Assembly: GCA_031362725.1 (NCBI GenBank)
Contig: JANLTC010000095.1
Location: 1 to 39,213 of the forward strand
Length of the DNA stretch: 39,213 bases
Reading direction: 5' to 3'
Source: PR03 sp031362725
GTDB lineage: Bacteria; Myxococcota_A; UBA9160; PR03
A program made the translations under genes and the position numbers. This document shows, one piece after another, positions 23,910 through 33,045 of this stretch. A model generated the notes under the pieces. That model was not told where the DNA came from and made no database searches. It was given only the letters and a program-made list of their open reading frames with translations. How positions within the stretch are numbered: the stretch's first letter is position 1; each line of letters starts with the position of its first letter.

Positions 23910-24769
23910 GGGGCGGGCGGCGGCGTCTCATCGCGCAGGTCGGGCGGTTCGGGAACCGGATCGGCGCCACGGCGGAGCCGATCGTCCATCACGGAGAGGT
24001 CGAAATACGACGGCGGAATGCGGCGACCGAATCGTACGTCGCCGAAGGTGATCGTGGTTTCGCAATTGCTCGAGAGGTCGCGCAGCCGCACGACGGTCGG
24101 AAACGCGCGACCGTCCACCAGCGTGATCTTCTCGTAGAACTGCTCGCGGATCGGGACCCCGGTGTTGTCGACGAAGCGGACCGACAGCGGCAACCCGCTC
24201 TCGGGATCGATGCGCGTCACGACCCGCAGGTAGTAGTGGTAGGGAGCGCTCTCGATCTCGATGAGCCGACGCCCGCCGTCCTCGATCCACCTTGCCGAAC
24301 CCTGGCGGCGCGGCGTCGGTTCGGTGAACCACAGGTCTTCGTAACTGAACGTCGTGTCAGCGAATGGGTCCGTGCCCTGTAGCCCGCGGATGCGGATCCA
24401 GCGCCGTTTCTGCACGTCCCAATACCAGTTCGTCAGCGGTTCTCCGGGCGTCTGGACCAGCTCGGAGACGATGCTCTTCGTGTCGCCGGCTTCGCGCATC
24501 TCGAGCACGGTGCGCGTCGAGCGACCTTCGACGCCGCGCAGAAGCTGCAGGTCGAAGTTGAAGTCGTCCACGTGGCCAGGCTTGTTCACGTCGACGTGCG
24601 CGTGCGCCGCCATCGTCTCACCGATCCGCATGGCATCCGCGATGCGCGTGACCCAGTGGTCCGCGTCGTGTGCGCTGGCGTCCGGCGGCTGCGCGCGAAC
24701 GGAACCGGCAGCGAGCATCGCGACGGCGCCCGAACCGAGCAGCGAGATCGCGAGTCGGTGACGACTCAA
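23906..24769 (-). CDS. Outer-membrane lipoprotein-sorting (LolA-like) protein
   Basis: 287 residues starting at TTG 24769, which overlaps the tetR stop (TTGA). Signal peptide LAISLLGSGAVAMLAAGSVRA. The mature part has the LolA/LolB-like half-barrel pattern: an amphipathic helix (WVTRIADAMRIGETMAAHAHV), then strands ending with YHYYLRVVTRIDPESGLPLSVRFVD and GRAFPTVVRLRDLSS. Members often accompany RND-type exporters or lipid-handling operons. Here it sits with an acyl-CoA ligase, so it may carry an acyl lipid; this is inference. Confidence 0.75.
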   Translation of the reverse strand: MSRHRLAISLLGSGAVAMLAAGSVRAQPPDASAHDADHWVTRIADAMRIGETMAAHAHVDVNKPGHVDDFNFDLQLLRGVEGRSTRTVLEMREAGDTKSIVSELVQTPGEPLTNWYWDVQKRRWIRIRGLQGTDPFADTTFSYEDLWFTEPTPRRQGSARWIEDGGRRLIEIESAPYHYYLRVVTRIDPESGLPLSVRFVDNTGVPIREQFYEKITLVDGRAFPTVVRLRDLSSNCETTITFGDVRFGRRIPPSYFDLSVMDDRLRRGADPVPEPPDLRDETPPPAP

Positions 24770-25455
24770 GCTGCGATCTGCCCCGTCACGACCTGGTGCA
24801 GGATGCGCGCGCAGGTCTCGACCAGCTGTTCGCGCGAAACCCCGAGCACCTCCAGCTCCTGGTGGTACGCGGCGAGACGTTCGAGGATCGCCGCGAGCGC
24901 CGCGGCAGCCGCGACCGGACTGATGCCCGCGCCCTTGTCACCGGTGTGCGAGACCTCGATCTTCTTGGCGAGTTCCTGTAGCACCGGGTGCATCGCGCGG
25001 ATCCGGACCTTCTGGAAACGACGGTCGCCCTGCTCCGCCGCAACGTTGCGGAACAGCAGCGCCGCGTGATGTTGATCCCAATGCCGGACGAACGCATCGA
25101 CGACGGTGCGCGCGGCGGCGAGTCCCTCCGGTCCGTTCCAGTCGGCCGCGAGCGGTCCGAGAATCGCGGGCACCTCCTCGGCCGCGGCGCTCGCCAGCTC
25201 CAGCGCGGCCTCTTCGATGTCGGCGAAGTACTGATAGAAAGTGGCGGGCGAGGTGGCTGCGCGCCGTGCAATCTCGACGACGGAGACGTCGCGCGCCTGG
25301 CGTTCCGTGAGCAACTCCTGGGTGCATTCGAGCAGTCTCGTCCGCGTGCGGATCGCCCGCGCGCCGAGCGGCCGACCATCCTGCCCGATCACGGCGCTGC
25401 CGGCGCCGCTGCTCGCCTGCGCTCCTGTCCGCACGCTTTCACCGGCCTCACTCAT
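24766..25455 (-). CDS. TetR family transcriptional regulator
   Basis: 229 residues from ATG 25455; a longer frame to 25509 is possible but would run into the divergent glycosylase gene. The N-terminal helix-turn-helix is RTRLLECTQELLTE..VSVVEIARRAATSPATFYQYFADIEEAALEL, typical of TetR. The C-terminal all-helical part would bind an effector, plausibly an acyl-CoA given the operon. It probably controls its own operon and perhaps the divergent gene, since only 34 bp separate the two start codons. Confidence 0.9.
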   Translation of the reverse strand: MSEAGESVRTGAQASSGAGSAVIGQDGRPLGARAIRTRTRLLECTQELLTERQARDVSVVEIARRAATSPATFYQYFADIEEAALELASAAAEEVPAILGPLAADWNGPEGLAAARTVVDAFVRHWDQHHAALLFRNVAAEQGDRRFQKVRIRAMHPVLQELAKKIEVSHTGDKGAGISPVAAAAALAAILERLAAYHQELEVLGVSREQLVETCARILHQVVTGQIAA

Positions 25456-25489
25456 GCTGCAGTTTCCATCGTGGCGGTAGCATAGCCGT

Positions 25490-26479
25490 GTGCCGGAGCT
25501 TCCCGACATTGCAATCTATCTCGAAGCGCTCGGGGCGCGCGTACTCGGCGCGACCCTGCTCGGCATTCGCGTCTTCGGGCCGTCCTGGCTGCGCACCGTC
25601 GAGCCCAAACTGGCCGTGACCGAGGGACGTCGCGTGCGCGCGCTGCGGCGGATCGGCAAGCGCATCGCCTTCGAGCTGGATGGAGATCTCTTCGTGGTGC
25701 TGCATCTGATGGTTGCCGGACGCCTGCGCTGGCGCGCAATTGGAAAGGAGCCCGAGCCGCCCCCGCGCGCGACGCGGCGACCGAGGAACGAACTCGGCGC
25801 GCTCGATTTCTCGACCGGCACGCTCGTCGTGACGGAGGCCGGCAGCCGCAAGCGCGCCGCGCTGCACCTGCTGAAGGGCGAAGCCGCCCTCGCCGCACAC
25901 GATCCGGGTGGACTCGAACCACTCGATGCCTCGCGCGATGCCTTCGCCACCCGCTTGCGCGCCGACAATCACACGCTGAAGCGCGCATTGACGGACCCAC
26001 ACCTGCTGTCCGGCATCGGCAACGCGTACTCGGACGAGATCCTCCACGAGGCCCGTCTGTCTCCATTCAAGCAGACCCAGAAGCTCGCAGAAGAGGAAAT
26101 GGATCGACTCTACGCCGCGACGCAGCACACGCTGCGGCTCTGGACCGAGCGACTGCGCGCCGAGACCGGCGACGCATTCCCGGAGCACGTCACCGCGTTC
26201 CGGCCCGAGATGGCGGTGCACGGTCGCTACCGCGAAGCGTGTCCCCGCTGCGGCGCGCCGGTGCAGCGCATCGCGTACGCGCAGAATGAAGCCAACTACT
26301 GCGCGCCGTGTCAGACCGATGGCAAGCTGCTCGCCGATCGCGCCCTCTCGCGATTGCTGCACGACGATTGGCCGAAGACGCTCGAAGAAATGGAGCTGCG
26401 CCGACCCTCCGCTACGCAGCGGGCCGAAGGCGAGCAAAGAACCTCAGGACGCCGTCGCAGCACCGGGAAGCTCCGCTGA
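25490..26479 (+). CDS. Fpg/Nei family DNA glycosylase
   Basis: 329 residues from GTG 25490. The catalytic N-terminus is PELPD (Pro2, Glu3), Lys57 sits in the expected beta-turn, and an H2TH region contains LLSGIGNAYSDEILHEARLSP. The zinc finger is C251-x2-C254-x16-C271-x2-C274. The DNA-contacting Arg of standard Fpg fingers is absent; the segment reads YAQNEANYCAPCQ, as in a divergent subfamily. It should excise oxidised bases, but substrate range may differ. A basic tail of about 30 residues follows the finger. The stop shares one base with the next start (TGATG). Confidence 0.88.
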   Translation: MPELPDIAIYLEALGARVLGATLLGIRVFGPSWLRTVEPKLAVTEGRRVRALRRIGKRIAFELDGDLFVVLHLMVAGRLRWRAIGKEPEPPPRATRRPRNELGALDFSTGTLVVTEAGSRKRAALHLLKGEAALAAHDPGGLEPLDASRDAFATRLRADNHTLKRALTDPHLLSGIGNAYSDEILHEARLSPFKQTQKLAEEEMDRLYAATQHTLRLWTERLRAETGDAFPEHVTAFRPEMAVHGRYREACPRCGAPVQRIAYAQNEANYCAPCQTDGKLLADRALSRLLHDDWPKTLEEMELRRPSATQRAEGEQRTSGRRRSTGKLR

Positions 26480-28725
26480 TGGCACTGCTCGGTCCCAAGT
26501 CCTGGGCGGGTTTCGTTCCGAACGGCATCGGGCAGGTGAAACCCAACCACTACGGCGACATGCTGAAGGTGCTGTGGCGCAATCGCGACGAACTGCCCTA
26601 CGCGTGGCGCATCCTGCGCGACGGAGCCTGCGACGGTTGCGCGCTCGGTACCAGCGGCCTGCGCGACTGGACACTCGAAGGCGTTCACCTCTGCATGGTG
26701 CGCCTCAACTTGCTGCGGATGAACACGATGCCCGCGATGGACCCGACGCGGCTCGCCGATCTCGCGAAGCTCCCGGTCCGCGACAACCGCGCGCTGCGCG
26801 AGCTCGGCCGGCTGCCCTACCCGATGCTGCGACGCGACGGTGAGCCCGGTTTCCAGCGCATCGGCTGGGACGAAGCGCAAGAGCTCAGTGCGGCGCGCGT
26901 GCGCGCGTCCGATCCGAAGCGGCTCGCGTTCTTCCTGACGTCGCGCGGCATCACCAACGAGGTCTACTACGTCGCGCAAAAGGTGGCGCGCGCGCTCGGC
27001 ACCAATCACGTCGACAACGCCGCACGAATCTGCCACTCGCCGAGCACCGTTGCGATGAAGCAAGCGCTCGGCATTTCGGCTTCCACCTGTTCGTACCACG
27101 ACTGGATGGGCACCGACCTGATGGTGTTCTTCGGCAGCGACGTACCGAACAACCAGCCGGTCACCACCAAGTATCTCTATTTCGCAAAGCAGGCGGGCAC
27201 GAAGATCGCGGTGGTGAATCCGCTGCGCGAGCCGGGTCTCGAGCGCTACTGGGTGCCGTCCGTGTTCGAGAGCGCGGTGTTCGGCACCAAGCTCGCCGAC
27301 GACTTCTTCGCGGTGCACACCGGCGGCGATCGCGCGTTCATCACCGGCGTGCTGAAAGCGCTCGGCGAAGCGAACGGCTTCGACGAGCGCTTCCTTGCCG
27401 CGCACGTCGATGGCTTCGACGCGGTGCGTGTGCAAGCCGCAGGCGCAGACTGGACGGCGCTCGAACGCGGGTCGGGCGCGTCGCGCGAAACCATGCAGCG
27501 TTTCGCGAAGCTCTACGCCGAGTCGAAGAGCGCCATCTTCGTCTGGAGCATGGGCATCACGCAGCACGCCGAGGGCGTCGACAACGTGCAGGCGATCCTG
27601 AATCTCGCACTCGCGCGCGGCATGGTCGGTCGCGAAAAGACCGGCCTGATGCCGATCCGCGGACACAGCGGCGTGCAGGGCGGCGCCGAGGTCGGCGCGG
27701 TTCCCAACTACTACCCCGGTGGCGTGCCAGTGGACGCGGAAGGCGCGCGCCACTTCGAATCGCTTTGGGGATTTCCAGTTCCGGATTGGAGCGGGTGGAC
27801 GGCGAGCGAGATGGTGGATCGCTGCGGCGAAGGCGCCGTCGACTTGCTCTGGTGTGTCGGCGGCAACTTCGTCGAGACGCTGCCGGATCCCGAGTACGTG
27901 CGCGCCGCGCTCGCGCGCGTGCCGCTGCGCGTGCATCACGACCTGGTGGTTTCGCCGACGATGCTGGTCGATCCGGCACCCGGTGGCGCCGTGCTGCTGT
28001 TGCCCGCGACGACGCGCTACGAACAGCCCGGCGGCGGCACGCAGACCACGACCGAACGCCGCATCGTGTTCTCGCCGGAGATTCCCGGCCGTCGCATCGG
28101 CGAAGCGCGCAGCGAATGGCAGGTGCTGCTCGAGCTGCTCGCGCGCGTCGATCCGCAGCGCGCGGAGCGCGTGGGCTGCGGCGACGCCGCGGCGATCCGC
28201 GAAGACATCGCGCGCGCGGTGCCCGCCTACGACGGCATCCAGCGACTGCGTACCAAGGGCGATCAGGTGCAGTGGGGCGGCGCGCGCCTGTGCGAACGCA
28301 ACGGCGTTCCGCACTTCGACTTGCCCGGTGGCCGCGCGCGCGCAGCGGTGATCCCGCTCGAAACGTCGCTCTTCGATTCGCCCGAAGCGCCGCTTCCGGA
28401 CGATCGCTTCCGCGTCAGCACGCGCCGGGGCAAGCAGTTCAACTCGATGATCTGGGGAGACCGCGATTCGCTGACGGGCGCCTCGCGCGACGACGTGCTG
28501 ATCAGCGCCGAAGACGTCGCACGCCTCGGCCTACGCGAGGGCCAGCGCGTGCGGTTGCGCTCCGATGTCGGCGAGATGGAGGCGCGCGTGCGCACGGCTC
28601 CGATTCTCGCGCGGAACCTGCAGGTGCATTGGCCCGAGGGCAATGTGCTGATCCGTCGCGGTCGCGTCGATCCACGCTGCGGCGAGCCGGATTACAATGC
28701 CGTCGTCGAGGTGAGCGCGCTTTGA
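26479..28725 (+). CDS. FdhF/YdeP-type molybdopterin oxidoreductase
   Basis: 748 residues. It matches the YdeP branch of formate-dehydrogenase-like molybdoenzymes: an N-terminal DGACDGC (C51, C54) in place of a full [4Fe-4S] motif, the cofactor-binding body (NNQPVTTKYLYFAKQAGTKI; MPIRGHSGVQGGAEVG), the likely Mo ligand Cys185 in ARICHSPS, and a C-terminal MoCo-binding domain (RGKQFNSMIWGDRDSLTG; EGQRVRLRS). YdeP substrates are not established, so it should not be called a formate dehydrogenase outright. Coupling to fpg upstream and fdhD downstream (4-bp overlap) indicates one operon. Confidence 0.88.
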   Translation: MALLGPKSWAGFVPNGIGQVKPNHYGDMLKVLWRNRDELPYAWRILRDGACDGCALGTSGLRDWTLEGVHLCMVRLNLLRMNTMPAMDPTRLADLAKLPVRDNRALRELGRLPYPMLRRDGEPGFQRIGWDEAQELSAARVRASDPKRLAFFLTSRGITNEVYYVAQKVARALGTNHVDNAARICHSPSTVAMKQALGISASTCSYHDWMGTDLMVFFGSDVPNNQPVTTKYLYFAKQAGTKIAVVNPLREPGLERYWVPSVFESAVFGTKLADDFFAVHTGGDRAFITGVLKALGEANGFDERFLAAHVDGFDAVRVQAAGADWTALERGSGASRETMQRFAKLYAESKSAIFVWSMGITQHAEGVDNVQAILNLALARGMVGREKTGLMPIRGHSGVQGGAEVGAVPNYYPGGVPVDAEGARHFESLWGFPVPDWSGWTASEMVDRCGEGAVDLLWCVGGNFVETLPDPEYVRAALARVPLRVHHDLVVSPTMLVDPAPGGAVLLLPATTRYEQPGGGTQTTTERRIVFSPEIPGRRIGEARSEWQVLLELLARVDPQRAERVGCGDAAAIREDIARAVPAYDGIQRLRTKGDQVQWGGARLCERNGVPHFDLPGGRARAAVIPLETSLFDSPEAPLPDDRFRVSTRRGKQFNSMIWGDRDSLTGASRDDVLISAEDVARLGLREGQRVRLRSDVGEMEARVRTAPILARNLQVHWPEGNVLIRRGRVDPRCGEPDYNAVVEVSAL

Positions 28726-29591
28726 GTGACTTCGAATTCGAGGCCTGGCCCACTACGCACGTCATCGACGGGCGCAGTCAGGAACTGCCTGACCCGGTCG
28801 CGATCGAAGAGCCGCTCGAGATCCGGCTGCTGCCACCGATCGCCACGCAGGGCGAGGAGTCGATCGCGCTCGCCGTCACGATGCGTACACCGGGCCACGA
28901 CACCGAACTCGTCGCCGGCTTCCTGTACGGCGAAGGACTGATCGATGCACGCGAAGATCTCGCCCTGCTGCGCGATTCCGCGCAATGCGGTGTCGAGAAT
29001 CGCGTCGAGTTCCGATTGCGCCCCGATCTCGATCTGGCCGCGCGCCGCAGCGCGCGCTCGTTTCTCGCCACATCCTCGTGCGGCATCTGCGGCAAGACGG
29101 CGATCGATTCGATTTTCGTGCGCGGGGTTCCGACGCTCGATCGCGAGTCGCCACGCATTGCGCGTTCGGTACTCGAGATGCTGCCCGAACGGATGCGCCG
29201 CGCGCAGCGGGGTTTCGCGAAGACCGGCGGCCTGCACGCGGCCGCGCTCTTCGACAGTGCGGGCGAACTCCTGGTGTTGCGCGAAGACGTCGGTCGCCAC
29301 AACGCGGTCGACAAGGTGGTCGGCGCGCGCTTGCTGGCCGGCGCATTGCGGCAGGCCGGGACCGGCAGGCATGCCTCGTGCGACACGATGCTGATGCTCT
29401 CCGGACGCGCCGGCTTCGAGATCACGCAGAAGGCGGCGCGTGCTGGCATCCCGGTGCTCGCGGCGGTCGGTGCGCCGACGAGCCTTTCGCTGCGCATGGC
29501 CGAGCGCAGCGGCATCACGCTGATCGGGTTCCTGCGCGCGGGGCGCTTCAACTTGTATACGGCGCCCGAGCGGATCGAAGTCGGACGCTAG
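28722..29591 (+). CDS. fdhD: FdhD sulfurtransferase for formate-dehydrogenase-type enzymes
   Basis: 289 residues. TTG 28722 overlaps the molybdoenzyme stop (TTGA); no better start exists nearby. FdhD passes sulfur to the molybdenum cofactor of formate dehydrogenases. The sulfurtransferase motif CGIC is at 120-123 (SSCGICGK), followed by family segments FAKTGGLHAAALF, REDVGRHNAVDKVVG and SGRAGFEITQKAARAGIPVL. Its place directly after the YdeP-type gene argues that it matures that enzyme. Confidence 0.93.
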   Translation: MSDFEFEAWPTTHVIDGRSQELPDPVAIEEPLEIRLLPPIATQGEESIALAVTMRTPGHDTELVAGFLYGEGLIDAREDLALLRDSAQCGVENRVEFRLRPDLDLAARRSARSFLATSSCGICGKTAIDSIFVRGVPTLDRESPRIARSVLEMLPERMRRAQRGFAKTGGLHAAALFDSAGELLVLREDVGRHNAVDKVVGARLLAGALRQAGTGRHASCDTMLMLSGRAGFEITQKAARAGIPVLAAVGAPTSLSLRMAERSGITLIGFLRAGRFNLYTAPERIEVGR

Positions 29592-30012
29592 GTGCGACGG
29601 TGGCTCCGGCCCGAGGTTTCGAGCTCCGCACCGGCCGCCCCCGAAGTCGCTCCTTCGTCGGATCCGCTGCGCACTGGCAATCGCGGCGCTGGTGAGTGTC
29701 GCGGGTACGCCGAGGCTGCGGATCGAGACGCAGCGCGATCCTGCGGGCATCGGCTTTCCGCTCGGCTCGGAGATCCGCGAGCCCCACCAGATCCAGCGAG
29801 CGCTTCCCTTCGACGTCGCGCCCGCGGAGAGGCGTTCGGCGCGCTCGCGCCGGCGACGTCGCGCGGAGCCGCAGCTGGGCGCCCGCGCCGTTCCGGCCAA
29901 ATCGAGCGTACTTTTCCTGCCGCATTCGTGGTATTCCAGCATGGATCGGGGCCGCCCACTCGGCGCCATCCCATCGACGCCGCGTCTCCTCGCCCCGCTC
30001 GGGAGGATCGAG
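29592..30012. other. Intergenic region, no convincing gene
   Basis: About 420 bases between fdhD and the PEP-CTERM/lipoprotein frame. A leader-like stretch coding ALAIAALVSVA occurs near 29670-29700 in the same frame as the following gene, but what follows is Arg-rich and resembles nothing. It may be a decayed gene. No shared-operator copy is present. Confidence 0.45.
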
Positions 30013-32208
30013 ATGGAGCGCGTTCCCTCGCTTCGCGTGGGCTGGCGTCGGTCGTGCCGCGTCGTGGCCGTGTTCGGAGCGGCGCTCGCGTTCGCGCCGA
30101 ACGCTGCGCGAGCAACCACCCACGAATTCACGATCGATCCGACGCAGAGCTGGCTCGAGGTGAACACGGCGCAGACGGGGATGCGGATCACGGTGCCCGG
30201 GCCATTCGCGTCGCTGTTCCTCGCGACGGCGCCGCAGTCGGGCCCTGGCATCTCTGGAGGTACACTTCCGGGTGGCATGCCGACCAACGGCACGCGCGCG
30301 TCGCTCTCCGGCAAGATCCTCGTGAACGTGAGCCCTACGCAGGTCACCTTCCTGCGAGAGAACTCGCTGGTCGTGATCGGGAGCACCGGGAACTTCCTCC
30401 CGGGCAGGGCCGCCGCACCGACGACGCCCGCGCCTGCCAACCTGGCCGTGAGCATCGACGCGCCGCTCTTCGGCCTGGCTAGCGATCTGGTGTTGCGCGA
30501 CGCCAAGTTCTCGATGGTCGGCGACCTGATCCCGATCACCGCCTCGCCGACGCCCGGTCTCTTCACGTTCTCGCCGAGCTTCGAGCTGACACCGTTCTGG
30601 ATGGACGGCAGCTACGCGGGCGATGTGAACGGCGTGCTGGGTTCGCTGGCCGCGACCAACATCCAGCCGTTCGCCTCGAACTCGGTGCAGGGCAGCTTCC
30701 AGCAGCTTCCGGGCGGCCGCCTCCGGCTCACGCTCCCGTATTTGCTGACACACTCGCCGTTCGGATTGCCGCTCGTCGGTGTGCCGCTTCCCGCGAACCT
30801 CCAGGTGCGGATCACCGGCCAAGTCGTCGCAACGGCGCCCGAGCCGGGCGCGTCGCTGCCGGCGATCGTCGCGCTGCTCGGCCTCGCCTGGTGGCGACGC
30901 CGAGAGCGTGTACTCCGACACGGCGTTCTGCCGACCTTCGCGGCGCTGTTGCTGCTCAGCGCGGCCTGCCAGGTCACAGACGAGTTCGACCCGCAGGCCG
31001 ACGAGCCGCAGGCGACCGACACGAGCGACGAGACCTCCACGAATGCCTATTCGAATGTCGAGATCCAGCTCGGGCTCGACACGTTCAGTGGCGAGGACGG
31101 CGACAACCTGCAGAACGAAGACGCCGAGGTGATCCTCCCGGATCCTGCGGGCTCGTCCTCCTTCACGGCAACTGCTGCGGCCGAGCGCACGGTCAGACTT
31201 TTCTCACCCGACGACGTCTTCTCGTGGCGCGTCCGTGTCGACGTCGAGAACGACGGCAGCCAGCTCAGTTGGACCTACGACGATTCGATCGACGGGGGCT
31301 TCGACTACTTGATCCTTCTGCCGTCGGGCGAGACGCCTCCGACCACGATCCCTGTGACGCTGATCGATACCGTGGTCGGCGCCGATCCGGGTGATCAGCG
31401 CACCCTCACCGCGCAGGTCGCGTGTGACGGACTGACGCTCGTCGCGCTCGTGCCGAACGAGTCGACGCCGATTCCGATCGATGGCAACGGCACGAGTTTC
31501 GTCACGGGCTCGTGCACGGTGTCGCTTGCGCAGAGCGGGGTTCGCACGAACGTCGCGACCAGCGAGTATCAGGCGAACGCGGAAGTCTTCCCGCCGCGCG
31601 TCGGATCACAGGTCACGCTCACGGGCTGCGCCAATGACGATCCCGCCAACCCGTATCCGCAAACCGACAGCGGCGCCTGCGGCAACGGGATCGGAACCGG
31701 CTGCTTCAATGACGTGCACTGCGCGCCCGGCTACTTCTGCAGCAACTCGCTGTGCCGGAGCGGCGCCACGGGCGATGGCTGCAACTACGACGCGCAGTGC
31801 CAGCGCGTCAACCCGGAGGCGGTCTGCGCACTCGGCGTCTGCGGCCCGCCGAGCGCGACCTGCGACCCGGTCGCCCAGACCGGCTGCGCCGCGAACCAGA
31901 AGTGCGACACCACCCCCGGCCAGACGCCCGAGGGCCAGAGCGGCGGGGTCACGCGCTGTACCGCAAACGGTCTGGCCGCCGAAGGATCCGCCTGCGTCCA
32001 GAACTCCACCGGATCCACCAGCTGCGTAGCGGGCACGACTTGCGATGGCGGTGTCTGCCGACGCTGGTGCCACAGCGCCGCAGGCTGCGGCGCCGGCGAG
32101 GCCTGTGATCTCACGAAGGGCATCAATGCATTCGACCGGGGCCGGGATCTGGAGGAAGGCGACGGCGGTCGTTGCAAGCCAGCGCCGACCTGCCTCGGCT
32201 GTCGCTGA
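30013..32208 (+). CDS. Fused PEP-CTERM protein and Cys-rich lipoprotein in one frame
   Basis: 731 residues. ATG 30013 follows GGAGG by six bases. Part 1 (1-300): signal peptide VVAVFGAALAFAPNAARA, a beta-rich domain, then a complete PEP-CTERM tail: PEP at 276-278, IVALLGLAWW, RRRER. Part 2 (about 302-731) begins directly with a lipoprotein leader, LPTFAALLLLSAAC, with Cys319 in a good lipobox; then an Asp-rich beta domain and a Cys-rich module (CAPGYFCSNSLC; CDGGVCRRWC). No stop and no ATG, GTG or TTG in this frame lies between the Arg cluster and the lipobox leader. Either the polypeptide is truly fused, with two opposite membrane segments forming a hairpin, or a stop/start pair was lost by mutation or sequence error. 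Confidence 0.75.
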   Translation: MERVPSLRVGWRRSCRVVAVFGAALAFAPNAARATTHEFTIDPTQSWLEVNTAQTGMRITVPGPFASLFLATAPQSGPGISGGTLPGGMPTNGTRASLSGKILVNVSPTQVTFLRENSLVVIGSTGNFLPGRAAAPTTPAPANLAVSIDAPLFGLASDLVLRDAKFSMVGDLIPITASPTPGLFTFSPSFELTPFWMDGSYAGDVNGVLGSLAATNIQPFASNSVQGSFQQLPGGRLRLTLPYLLTHSPFGLPLVGVPLPANLQVRITGQVVATAPEPGASLPAIVALLGLAWWRRRERVLRHGVLPTFAALLLLSAACQVTDEFDPQADEPQATDTSDETSTNAYSNVEIQLGLDTFSGEDGDNLQNEDAEVILPDPAGSSSFTATAAAERTVRLFSPDDVFSWRVRVDVENDGSQLSWTYDDSIDGGFDYLILLPSGETPPTTIPVTLIDTVVGADPGDQRTLTAQVACDGLTLVALVPNESTPIPIDGNGTSFVTGSCTVSLAQSGVRTNVATSEYQANAEVFPPRVGSQVTLTGCANDDPANPYPQTDSGACGNGIGTGCFNDVHCAPGYFCSNSLCRSGATGDGCNYDAQCQRVNPEAVCALGVCGPPSATCDPVAQTGCAANQKCDTTPGQTPEGQSGGVTRCTANGLAAEGSACVQNSTGSTSCVAGTTCDGGVCRRWCHSAAGCGAGEACDLTKGINAFDRGRDLEEGDGGRCKPAPTCLGCR

Positions 32209-32216
32209 CCGTAACC

Positions 32217-33014
32217 TCAGCGCGCAGCGCCGTGAATCTGCCCGCGCAAGCGCGCAACCAGCACGCCGAGATACTCCTTGATCGCGCTGTCGGTGCCGCG
32301 CAGCGCACCCGCGTTCGGGATCCACGCGAACGGGTTGCCGAGATCGAGGCGGCCGAGCGCGAAGTCGGTGGCAGCCGGGATCGCCGTAATGCCGGCACTC
32401 TCGAAGAGCAACATCGATCGCCACATGTGGGCGGCACTGGTGACGAGCAGGATCGGCCCGCGCATTCCGCGCGCATCGAGCAGCTCCCGCGTCAGCACGG
32501 CGTTCTGATGGGTATTGAGGCTCTCGCGCTCGATCCAGATCGCGTCGCGCGGCACGCCCCACTCGACGAGCAGATCCGCCGTGGTGTCGGCAGACGTCTC
32601 CGTGACGCCCGGACTCGGGACGCTCCCGCCCGTCGCGATGATCACGGGCGCTTTGCCCGCGCGGTAGAGGCGCGCCGCGTGCACGATGCGGTCGACGGCT
32701 TCCGTGAGGTCGACCCAGTTGCGTGGCGGCGAAGCCGGTGCGAGGGCGCCACCGAGCAGCACGATCGCGCTCGCATTCGGCGTCTGCTCGGGCGACACCG
32801 CGGCGTAGTCCCCTTCGAGCGATTGGATCAGCGTGAAGCTGACGGCGGGCGTCGAAGCCACCCAGAGCAACGCGAGCGAAGCCCAGAGACAAGCGCCCGC
32901 ACGCCGCGTGCGACCCCGCGCGAGCAGCAGCAGCCCGACGAGCGACAGCGCGATCGAGAGTACGAGCGGATAGACGAGCTGCGTGGCGAGCTTCGTGAGC
33001 AGGTAGCCCGTCAT
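32217..33014 (-). CDS. DUF218 (YdcF/SanA/ElyC-like) membrane protein
   Basis: 265 residues from ATG 33014. Two N-terminal membrane helices (LVYPLVLSIALSLVGLLLLA; ACLWASLALLWVASTPAVS) precede a DUF218 domain with the family motifs AIVLLGG, PVIIATGGS, ERESLNTHQNAV and LLVTSAAHMWRS. ElyC and SanA relatives act in envelope maintenance; the activity is not defined. It is the last gene of a minus-strand operon and converges with the lipoprotein fusion, eight bases apart. Confidence 0.88.
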   Translation of the reverse strand: MTGYLLTKLATQLVYPLVLSIALSLVGLLLLARGRTRRAGACLWASLALLWVASTPAVSFTLIQSLEGDYAAVSPEQTPNASAIVLLGGALAPASPPRNWVDLTEAVDRIVHAARLYRAGKAPVIIATGGSVPSPGVTETSADTTADLLVEWGVPRDAIWIERESLNTHQNAVLTRELLDARGMRGPILLVTSAAHMWRSMLLFESAGITAIPAATDFALGRLDLGNPFAWIPNAGALRGTDSAIKEYLGVLVARLRGQIHGAAR

Positions 33015-33045
33015 CGCAGCGCCCGATCGCGCGCGTGCGCGGCCG

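Noticed and set aside
26479..28725. Calling the molybdoenzyme formate dehydrogenase (fdhF)
   Set aside because: It lacks the full N-terminal [4Fe-4S] Cys set and follows the YdeP branch, whose substrate is unknown; fdhD linkage alone does not fix substrate.
29592..30012. A separate gene beginning with the leader-like ALAIAALVSVA
   Set aside because: The frame continues into Arg-rich sequence without a stop before the well-supported ATG 30013, and no good start or family match exists.
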